From Cryobacterium inferilacus (GTDB lineage Bacteria; Actinomycetota; Actinomycetes; Actinomycetales; Microbacteriaceae): a stretch of 38,139 bases of DNA. The notes beneath the pieces are model-generated. The model was not told the DNA's origin, did not search any database, and saw only the letters and a program-made list of their open reading frames with translations. Below are positions 8,414 through 15,257 of the stretch, piece after piece. Location: the NCBI RefSeq assembly GCF_019599185.1, contig NZ_JAIEUL010000024.1:13506-51644 (forward strand). The letters are read 5' to 3'. Numbering within the stretch: the first letter of the stretch is position 1; each line of letters starts with the position of its first letter. A program made the position numbers and the translations under genes.

Positions 8414-9601
8414 ATGCCCCGGCAACGGTTGACCATCGGCACCTTCGGCGACATCACCACCCGCAAGCTACCGTCCGGCCGATTCGCGGCGCGGACCCGG
8501 TACCGCGACTGGGACGGCCACGCGCGTCTAGTGCAGGCCAGCGGTACCACCGCGAAGGCCGCGGAACGGGCGCTGAAGGCCAAGATCGCCGACCGGGACC
8601 TGTTCCAACCCGCCGACACGTCACTCACGCCGGGCAGCCTGTTCCGCGACCTGGTGGTCTACTGGTTGGATGACATCGACCTGGAGGACCGGATCTCCCG
8701 GACCACCCGGAACTTGTACGAGCGCAACATGCGCACCCTCGTCTCGCCCGCCTTCGACCACCTCGCGTTGCGGGAGATCGGGGTGGCCCGGTGCGACAAG
8801 TTCATCAAACAGCTCGCGAAGATCTCCTACAACCGGGCCAAGCAGGCCCGGGTGGTGTTGCGGCTGGCCCTGGAGCTGGCGGTGCGGCACGAGGTCCTGC
8901 CGCGGAACCCGATGGACCACGTTTCTCGCTTGCATCGGGAGCCGCACGTCCCCGCCGCGCTCATGGCCCCCGAGGTCAACGTGATCCGGGCCGCGATCGC
9001 GCAGTGGGAGAGTGCCGTCGACCACACGACCGGCCCCAAGCCCGACGGCCAGCTCGGCGCGATCATCGAGGTGATGCTGGGCACCTCTGCTCGGATCGGC
9101 GAGGTCTTGGCCATCCGACGCCGGGACGTCGACATCACCAGCCCCGTGCCTTCCATCCGCCTGGCCGGCACCATCGTCAGCCGCAAGGGGGAGCAGACCT
9201 TTCGGCAGGACCACCCCAAAACCGCCAAGTCCACCCGTGTTGTCGCCATCCCCACTTTCACCTCCGACGCAGTCCGAAGGCGGCTCGCCAAGGTCGGGAG
9301 CATGGGCCTGGATGACCTGCTGTTCCAATCCCGGGACGGCACGCCGCTGACGACCGGGAACGTGCGCCGTCAGTTGCGACAGGTGCTTGAGGGTGCAGGT
9401 ATCAACGGGGTGACCCCGCACATGTTCCGCCGCACCGTCGCCACCGCGGTCAACACCAACGCCAGCATCGAACTCGCCGCGGAACTGCTCGGCCACACCG
9501 ACACCCGGGTAACGGTGATGCACTACATCCAACGCAGCGAACTGGTGAACCCGGCCACGGCGGCGCTGCTCGACCGGGCGTTCGCAAAAGACGAAGACTG
9601 A
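8414..9601 (+). CDS. int: Tyrosine site-specific integrase
   Basis: 395 aa, normal for phage/ICE-type tyrosine recombinases. An N-terminal arm/AP2-like region comes first, then a SAM-like core-binding domain (about residues 75-165, RTTRNLYERNMRTLV). The catalytic domain carries Arg in SARIGEVLAIRRRD (about 226), the HMFRR box (about 335-339), LGHTDTRV (about 358) and the nucleophilic Tyr in MHYIQR (about 370). All key residues are present, so it should be active. The adjacent tRNA-Pro end is the likely attachment site. The last 15 codons and the following hairpin recur as degenerate tandem copies downstream. Confidence 0.93.
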   Translation: MPRQRLTIGTFGDITTRKLPSGRFAARTRYRDWDGHARLVQASGTTAKAAERALKAKIADRDLFQPADTSLTPGSLFRDLVVYWLDDIDLEDRISRTTRNLYERNMRTLVSPAFDHLALREIGVARCDKFIKQLAKISYNRAKQARVVLRLALELAVRHEVLPRNPMDHVSRLHREPHVPAALMAPEVNVIRAAIAQWESAVDHTTGPKPDGQLGAIIEVMLGTSARIGEVLAIRRRDVDITSPVPSIRLAGTIVSRKGEQTFRQDHPKTAKSTRVVAIPTFTSDAVRRRLAKVGSMGLDDLLFQSRDGTPLTTGNVRRQLRQVLEGAGINGVTPHMFRRTVATAVNTNASIELAAELLGHTDTRVTVMHYIQRSELVNPATAALLDRAFAKDED

Positions 9602-9602
9602 T

Positions 9603-9890
9603 CACGGTGCTGCCACCGTGGCAGCACCGCACCATCTGGGGTTATGCCACTTGGAACCGAATCGGTGGCCCGAGCGCCGCAGCCATCCTGACGGGACGTT
9701 CGAAATGGACGCCAACTCGTCACGGTGCCGCCACCGCGGCGGCACCGTGCCATCTGGGGTTTTGCCCTACCGCAGTGAATCCTCGCCTCGGACCGCCGCA
9801 CTCATCGACCGGCGTCGACGAGAGGTGGCCACAGTCCACGGTTGTGCCACGGTGGCCCCACCGTCCCATCTGGAGTTTTCCGAAAGCCCG
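9603..9890. repeat. Degenerate ~117-bp tandem array derived from int 3' end
   Basis: Three copies of a GC-rich hairpin begin at 9603 (CACGGTGCTGCCACCGTGGC), 9721 (CACGGTGCCGCCACCGCGGC) and 9837 (CACGGTTGTGCCACGGTGGC). Each is followed by CCATCTGGGGTT or CCATCTGGAGTT, and the periods are 118 and 116 bp. The stretches between hairpins resemble the end of the integrase gene: conceptual translations contain TAALIDR beside the integrase's TAALLDR, and CGGGACGTTCGAAA beside CGGGCGTTCGCAAA. I see no convincing gene in 9602-10148, and the reading frames across the array look like by-products. Confidence 0.7.
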
Positions 9891-10148
9891 AGAATCAGGG
9901 CGTCGCTGCAAAGGTGCGGGCCTGCTCATAACTACTTTCCATATTGCGCCGAGGATCGAGCGTTTGCAAACCTTTCATGCGGGAGGCGAACACCAGGTCG
10001 CGGCATGGATGAAACAGTTCACGTCTGTGTCGGGTGTCGGGGGCATGAGTCGGTAGTTCCAAGGCTTACTACCCATGCGCGTCCGGTATCCGCCTAGTTA
10101 CCTGACGTAAGCGGTAGCCTGGCCTGATTACGATCAGGGGTGGGAGAC

Positions 10149-10490
10149 ATGGACCGCGACGAGAAGAGGCGACTCCGCGAGCACATTGGTGAGTACCTCG
10201 ATGTATCTGGCGCCCGTCTCACGGACGACGAGGCAGTAATCCTGAGTCAATTCATCGACGAGTACGACGAGAAATACCGCGGCCGCGTGAATACGCGTAC
10301 GACCAGCCGCGACGCTTGGAGCTCTGATGGCAAGTACACGCGGCAAGAGACGTTCACCGAGACCCACACCGATGAGGTCGGCATCAGGAATGATTATGAA
10401 TACCAGGACGACGACGGTCAGAGTGGAACATCGACCTCCCAAGTCAGAGACGCACGTGGAATCTTGAACTGGCTCAAAGCCAATTCCTAA
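10149..10490 (+). CDS. Small acidic protein, function unknown
   Basis: 113 aa from the ATG at 10149. A GTG at 10140 would add three residues. AGGGG at 10136-10140 is the best-spaced Shine-Dalgarno for the ATG. The protein is highly charged (DRDEKRRLREHIGEYLDVSG, then LTDDEAVILSQFIDEYDEKY), followed by a T/D/E/Y-rich, probably beta or disordered, segment and a C-terminal helix ARGILNWLKANS. No membrane segment, cysteine motif or known domain is visible. It stands alone between the repeat array and the ABC-3C operon. Confidence 0.55.
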   Translation: MDRDEKRRLREHIGEYLDVSGARLTDDEAVILSQFIDEYDEKYRGRVNTRTTSRDAWSSDGKYTRQETFTETHTDEVGIRNDYEYQDDDGQSGTSTSQVRDARGILNWLKANS

Positions 10491-11135
10491 GGTCGCGGTC
10501 GATGCGACCAGCTGGCTCTCGGCTTCCATGGGCGGCTTGGGATCCGCCTTGAAGTAGGAATCCGACCTCCGCCACACCCACGACCTTGATCCGCTTGGAG
10601 CGGAGCTCATTGCCGCGGATCGCGATGCTCGAATCCCGTCACAGAAGACTTTGATTGCAACGGTCCCGAGAGGCCATTGTGCCCGTACGACTTATGAGCC
10701 GACGGAGCACATGGGGCTTCCGGCTTGCCGAGCCGCGTGCATGTCGAGCCATGGGGAGCGGCGCATTGCTTCAATTGCGCCGCGATCGCCGGCGGAGGAA
10801 TGACACGAATCGAACCTCCGAATGTGGTGTGCACGGCAGGCTTGCGTGCCATTGAGGAGTCTCTTGGTCGAGCTGGGCGTGATTGGCGTCAGCTTGCCGC
10901 TGGTCGCGATCGTCATGCCAAGATCGACCCAGACTCGCGAACTGTTCCTTGTTGCCGTGCTTGCGTGGTGCGTTGCGGACGAACTTCCTGGCGCCGGGTG
11001 ACTCGTGAAAAATGCGGCACTGACGAGAACCCTCGTTGCCGTCAGCTGTCGTAAGGGGCACCGCCATTTCGACGCCCACCTAGGACTCCCCCTCATTGGG
11101 GGTCCCGTGCACTGATGTGGCGGCGGGCGGCGAAG
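10491..11135. other. Gene-poor stretch, nothing recognised
   Basis: About 650 bp with short open frames on both strands, none with family-like sequence or a convincing RBS. Some minus-strand frames look faintly protein-like in short runs separated by frameshifts, so decayed genes are possible. I find no RNA gene here. Confidence 0.4.
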
Positions 11136-11162
11136 TCTACCGTCGGTAGAGTCAGTTCTGAC
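11136..11162. promoter_or_regulatory. Two adjacent inverted repeats upstream of ABC-3C operon
   Basis: TCTACCG-T-CGGTAGA (11136-11150) is a perfect 7-bp inverted repeat. It is immediately followed by GTCAG-TT-CTGAC (11151-11162), a perfect 5-bp one. They lie about 105 bp before the leader ATG, where an operator or promoter would be expected. A regulator is not identified. Confidence 0.5.
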
Positions 11163-11267
11163 AGATGGCACTATCGACATGACTCATCGCTTCGAGAACA
11201 CCTCCCGGGACAACCCAGTCGGTCATGGATCGAATGGGTTCATCACTAGTCGTGAGAAGGAGGACGA

Positions 11268-11324
11268 ATGGCGAACGAGTACATTCTCGACTTCATTTCG
11301 AGGACGGGCGGACTTACGCTTTGA
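11268..11324 (+). CDS. Putative 18-aa leader peptide
   Basis: ATG at 11268 follows a consensus Shine-Dalgarno (AAGGAGG, 11257-11263) by 4 nt, the best RBS in this region. It encodes MANEYILDFISRTGGLTL and then stops. Its TGA (11322-11324) overlaps a TTG (11321-11323) that opens the long frame of the ABC-3C nuclease gene just before its conserved region. This fits a translated leader coupled to the main gene. Alternatively it is the true N-terminus separated by a frameshift. Not recognised as any known peptide. Confidence 0.45.
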   Translation: MANEYILDFISRTGGLTL

Positions 11325-12544
11325 CCGGTCTAGCGAGCGACAAGTACTCGGCCGGCGAGCAGGGCCTTGGGTACATTTACCAACCTCGATTTGCTTTGCT
11401 CCGACTCTTGGAATTACCAGAATCAACGGAAGTTCTGATTGAGAAGGACGATGACATTGACTTCATCGATGCGAACGGGCCCAAAGCTCTCGCCTCGCTC
11501 AAACATAAAGCCGAAGGCGACCGACTGACAGATCTCTCGACAGATTTCTGGAAGTCCGTTCGGATTTGGCTCTCGAGATACAACAGAGATGGACGGCAGG
11601 ACGCGAAGCTCACCTTCTTCATCTTCACTACGGCTGCTGTTTCGTCGACGTCTTTTTTGCTCAACTTCGTGAATAGGCCGCAGCGGACCGCGCAGGACCA
11701 TTCCGAAAATGCAAACAGTGCAGCCGAAGCGTTGTCGAAGTCGACAACGAAACTTGCCACGGAAGTCCGCGAACAGCTGGCGTTGCTGGATCAATCGCAG
11801 CGAGAAGATTTCTTTTCCCGCGTCACAATCGTTGATTCGACTGCACGAATAAGCGACATTCCTCAACGGATCATGGATCTTCACATGCGTAGTATCCAAA
11901 GAGATTTCCGGCAGCCTGTATTTGAGCGGCTGGAAGGTTGGTGGAACAACGTGGCAGTAGATCTTCTGACGGGAGCTCGGACGGAAGCCATTTCAGGATT
12001 CGAAGTCTCCGACAAGCTTGCAGCATTGGCCGATGAGTATAAGTTCGATAACTTGCCGATTCACTTCGCCGCAACGATGCCGGTCGACGAGATCGATACC
12101 GACGGCGATGACCGACAGTTCGTCGTTCAGCTTCGCGAGATCGGTGTGAAGTCCGAGCGAATCAGAAGCGCGATTCTTGACTACTACAGGGCATTCGCAC
12201 AAAGGTCAGCCTGGGCGCGTGAGAATGTGCTGATTACCGGCGAGATCGAGAGCTACGAAGACCGGCTCGTGGACGAGTGGCGCAGGTACCGTGATGTGCT
12301 CGTTGAAGAACTCGACGACGAAAGCGCAAACGTGGCGATGATAAAGGCTGGGCGCGCCCTGTACCAATGGGCGGAGATGGAGACCGCTAGCATTGCCGCC
12401 CTGCGGATCCGGGAACGGGTAACGGAGCCGTTTATCGTCAGGGGCGGATTTCACATCCTTGCCAACACCAAACCAGTTCCAAGGGTTTATTGGCACCCGC
12501 GTTTTCTCGACCGGGTAACCGGGATTCTGGCGGAGGCGGTATGA
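11321..12544 (+). CDS. ABC-3C system protein with Cap4/DUF4297-like nuclease domain
   Basis: 407 aa if started at TTG 11321 (the same frame is open from ATG 11225). The N-terminus, SDKYSAGEQGLGYIYQPRFALLRLLE, resembles the Q-containing start helix of DUF4297/Cap4-type nucleases. It is followed by VLIEKDDDIDF (about residues 38-48) and LASLKHKAEGD (about 56-66), which supply the E...D...xK elements of a PD-(D/E)XK fold. The remaining 300 residues are mostly helical and would be the C-terminal domain that associates with the other ABC-3C components. It is the first gene of a three-gene operon with 4-nt ATGA overlaps. By family knowledge this is the probable effector, released or activated by the ATPase when foreign nucleic acid is sensed. 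Base composition is clearly lower in GC than the core operon, suggesting transfer. The nuclease assignment is by motif reading only. Confidence 0.75.
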   Translation: MTGLASDKYSAGEQGLGYIYQPRFALLRLLELPESTEVLIEKDDDIDFIDANGPKALASLKHKAEGDRLTDLSTDFWKSVRIWLSRYNRDGRQDAKLTFFIFTTAAVSSTSFLLNFVNRPQRTAQDHSENANSAAEALSKSTTKLATEVREQLALLDQSQREDFFSRVTIVDSTARISDIPQRIMDLHMRSIQRDFRQPVFERLEGWWNNVAVDLLTGARTEAISGFEVSDKLAALADEYKFDNLPIHFAATMPVDEIDTDGDDRQFVVQLREIGVKSERIRSAILDYYRAFAQRSAWARENVLITGEIESYEDRLVDEWRRYRDVLVEELDDESANVAMIKAGRALYQWAEMETASIAALRIRERVTEPFIVRGGFHILANTKPVPRVYWHPRFLDRVTGILAEAV

Positions 12545-13029
12545 GGACTTGGGCAGATCGGCCGATCGAGATCCGAAACCTCTTCAATCCAGCTTTTTGC
12601 GGTGTCGTCCTGCAGCGTGCCCTAAAGGGGTTCGAGGAAATCGACACGAAGGGCATGCCCTACTCGCTGTCATTATTGGTACTGCCACTTAGCTTGCACA
12701 TGGCGACTCGCCGCACCATTGCTGCGCACCCCCGCACTCACCTCCTCAGCACCATCGAGACGAATCCTCACCTTAGAGTTGAATTCGATTCACGAGTGCG
12801 GGATCTTCTCCCCTTTACCCACGAAGCGTTCGCGCTACTTGCCCAGCACGGGTGCATCGCAGTCTCGGATGACGGGACGATACGGACTATCGAGAAATCG
12901 CTGAGGGGCACAATCACCGGCACTCCTGAGTCTCGTTCGTGCCAACGCGTGGCACGGACCGTAGGAAGAGAATTCGCCCACATAGGCGACAGAGCCACCG
13001 TTTACACCACGCTAGGGATCCGTCCATGA
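12541..13029 (+). CDS. ABC-3C system middle component
   Basis: 162 aa. The start RPIEIRNLFNPAFCGVVLQRAL is the recognisable signature of the middle component of three-component ABC conflict systems. The rest is helical with a winged-helix-like C-terminal part (EAFALLAQHGCIAVSDDGTIR). No catalytic residues are evident, so an adaptor between effector and ATPase is likely. ATG at 12541 overlaps the preceding stop (ATGA), and its own stop overlaps the ATPase ATG (ATGA), so equal, coupled expression is expected. Family identity rests on the signature plus gene order. Confidence 0.8.
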   Translation: MRTWADRPIEIRNLFNPAFCGVVLQRALKGFEEIDTKGMPYSLSLLVLPLSLHMATRRTIAAHPRTHLLSTIETNPHLRVEFDSRVRDLLPFTHEAFALLAQHGCIAVSDDGTIRTIEKSLRGTITGTPESRSCQRVARTVGREFAHIGDRATVYTTLGIRP

Positions 13030-14981
13030 AGATCAAATCGATCCATCTCTACAGTCACGACGGCCGGCGTCGTGACCTCAATTTCACCGCCGGTTTGAAT
13101 GTGATAACCGGGCGCTCGTCGACAGGCAAATCTGCGCTGTCTGAAATCATCGAGTACTGCATGGGAAATTCCGAGTTCAAGGTTCCCGAGGGAGTCATCG
13201 CAGACAAGGTGGCGTGGTTCGGGGTCATCTACCAATTCGATGACGAAGAGGTCCTGATTGCAAAACCCACGCCAGTCGGTGGCGCACAAAGTTCAAGTGC
13301 AGCAATGTCCCGCCGTGGCAAACACATTAGTGCTCCACCGTTCGGCGAGCTAGACGCCAATACAGACGACGACGCAGTTCTGTCACTCCTTTCCCGACTT
13401 GTTGGGATCCCGGAGAACCGCACTGACGTGCCCGTTGGGAACAGTCGTGCAAGCTATGCGACCACCATTAAGCACACACTGTTCTATCTGTTCCAAAAAC
13501 AAGGGCTCATTGCTAACAAAGACCAGCTCTTCTATCGCCAGAATGAGCCGTTTATACCGCAGAATATCCAAGACACACTTCCGATCCTGTTGGGCATAGA
13601 TTCCGCAGATCGGTACGCCCTCGAAGCACAGCTCAGGATCGCTAAGCGCGACCTGGCGCTGTCGCAGAAACGGCTAGACACGATCCATGACTTGCGGTCG
13701 AGTTCAAACCTCACGGCCATCACCTTGCATTCCGAAGCAGTGGCCGTGGGTATCCTCGATCCCTCTTCAGGCGAGCATGATGTGTCGGCAGCTTTACGCA
13801 CGCTCGCACGATGGAGCGCCGAACACTCGTCGCTCCGCAAGGATGACGGGGATCGTTCCGCCGAGCTGGAAAACGACATTGGCCTGTTGCGACTTCAACG
13901 GCGCGAGCTGCAACAGCAGTTGAACTCTGCTCGACGATATGCGAGCAAAGCGGGCAGTTTCGAGAGCGAAGCCAGTGAGCAGCGAGATCGATTGGCGTCA
14001 ATCAAGGCTTTTCCCAGGAACCCGAAGACGGGTAAATGGCAGTGGCCATTCGCCCAAGAAAACCTTGGGATGGCGGACACAGTATCTAAGGTGCTACTGG
14101 CAGAATTGCACTCCCTTGACCAGGAGATGGAGGCTGTCGTAGGGGAACGCCCCAAACTGGACGCGTATCTCGCGGAACTCGAAAATCAAACCCTCCGGGT
14201 GGTCGAGCAAATCGGGGAACTGGAAGCGGAACTCGTTGCCATCGTCGAAACGACCGCGCGCTTAGCGGAGGTGCGCGACCGAGCGATTGCATCCGCGCGC
14301 GTTGTCGGGCGGGTGAGTCTTTTCTTGGAGAATCTTGCCGCAGACGGCGATATTATCGAGGCAGAGGACGCAAATAGAAAACTGCGGGAGCGCGTAGACA
14401 GGCTCACAAAACAGATCGGTCGCGATGATCGCGAAGAAACGCTCGCCTCAATCATGAACGTGATTTCTCTAGACGTGACCCGCTACGTCGACGAGCTAGA
14501 AGCCGAATTCCACGGAACACCCGCGCGGCTCGACCTCAAGAAGCTGTCTGTCGTTGTCGACCGCCCCGGCCGCCCCGTGTTCATGGATCGGAGCGGCGGA
14601 GGTGAAAACCACTTGGCCTACCATGTCGCGGCACTGTTCGCCCTTCACCGCTACGCCTCGAAGAATGACCGCCCGATACCCTCTTTCATGATCATTGATC
14701 AGCCGACGCAGGTCTACTTCCCTTCGGAGACGCAATACAAAGAGGCTGACGGTTCGATAGAACGAACAGAATCTGATGCGGATCTGATCGCTGTTCGACG
14801 GCTTTTCAGATTGTTCTCAAGATATGTCCAGGAGGAGAATCCCGGCTTTCAGCTCATCGTCACCGAGCACGCCAATCTCAGCGACGATTGGTTCCAGGCC
14901 GCGTTGGTCGAGCAGCCGTGGGCAAAACCACCAGCGCTGGTTCCAGAGGATTGGCCCTTGGCCGAAGCCTTGCGACCATAG
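13026..14981 (+). CDS. ABC-3C system ATPase (DUF3732, SMC/Rad50-like)
   Basis: 651 aa. N-terminal half ABC domain: MKIKSIHLYSHDGRRRDLNF, then Walker A GRSSTGKS at 29-36. A long, charged, heptad-like coiled coil spans roughly 200-480. The C-terminal half has the ABC signature region DRSGGGENHLAYHVAALFAL (about 520) and Walker B SFMIIDQPTQVYFP (about 552-565). The DQPTQVYFP form is characteristic of DUF3732 ATPases. Family members resemble Rad50/SMC and are thought to sense DNA ends or invading DNA in conflict systems. Last gene of the operon, with no clear terminator before the candidate oriT. Confidence 0.9.
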   Translation: MKIKSIHLYSHDGRRRDLNFTAGLNVITGRSSTGKSALSEIIEYCMGNSEFKVPEGVIADKVAWFGVIYQFDDEEVLIAKPTPVGGAQSSSAAMSRRGKHISAPPFGELDANTDDDAVLSLLSRLVGIPENRTDVPVGNSRASYATTIKHTLFYLFQKQGLIANKDQLFYRQNEPFIPQNIQDTLPILLGIDSADRYALEAQLRIAKRDLALSQKRLDTIHDLRSSSNLTAITLHSEAVAVGILDPSSGEHDVSAALRTLARWSAEHSSLRKDDGDRSAELENDIGLLRLQRRELQQQLNSARRYASKAGSFESEASEQRDRLASIKAFPRNPKTGKWQWPFAQENLGMADTVSKVLLAELHSLDQEMEAVVGERPKLDAYLAELENQTLRVVEQIGELEAELVAIVETTARLAEVRDRAIASARVVGRVSLFLENLAADGDIIEAEDANRKLRERVDRLTKQIGRDDREETLASIMNVISLDVTRYVDELEAEFHGTPARLDLKKLSVVVDRPGRPVFMDRSGGGENHLAYHVAALFALHRYASKNDRPIPSFMIIDQPTQVYFPSETQYKEADGSIERTESDADLIAVRRLFRLFSRYVQEENPGFQLIVTEHANLSDDWFQAALVEQPWAKPPALVPEDWPLAEALRP

Positions 14982-15027
14982 CTGATCTCTCGGGAGATTC
15001 GTTCGGTGTGCCCGGTTGATCCCTTAG

Positions 15028-15106
15028 CTTGTGTTTTACAAGCGTCAGACGCTCAGCTCACACTTCCATCGTGCTTGACCACCGACGCAGTGCATGACTG
15101 CGTCGG
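15028..15106. other. Candidate origin of transfer (oriT)
   Basis: The non-coding stretch between the ABC-3C ATPase and the relaxase holds three hairpins. They are CTTGT-N5-ACAAG (15028-15042), GCGTC-A-GACGC (15042-15052), and a perfect 10-bp inverted repeat CCGACGCAGT/ACTGCGTCGG with a 5-nt loop (15082-15106). Inverted repeats directly upstream of a MobF relaxase gene are typical of oriT. I cannot place the nic site. Confidence 0.5.
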
Positions 15107-15257
15107 CGCATCGAGACGCGTAGTAAGACCAGGATGCATCAGGTTGCGCCCCGATTACAGGCGGTCCGATATGGCGCAGTCCTATTGCCCGTCCTAATGC
15201 CACGCCTCTTGCAGATCGAGGCGGCACACCTTCTACGTGACAGCGGAGGAGGCCGTG

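Noticed and set aside
9603..9890. CRISPR-like pattern of regularly spaced repeats
   Set aside because: Only three imperfect units. The intervening DNA is itself related between copies and to int, and there are no cas genes.
9607..10097. Two overlapping plus-strand open frames of about 150-160 codons after int
   Set aside because: They run through the GC-rich hairpin repeats, have no RBS, and their translations contain repeat-derived runs rather than domain-like sequence.
10692..11180. Minus-strand open frames in the gap before ABC-3C
   Set aside because: No recognisable domain, overlapping frames on the same strand, and the 5' part covers the inverted repeats that look regulatory.
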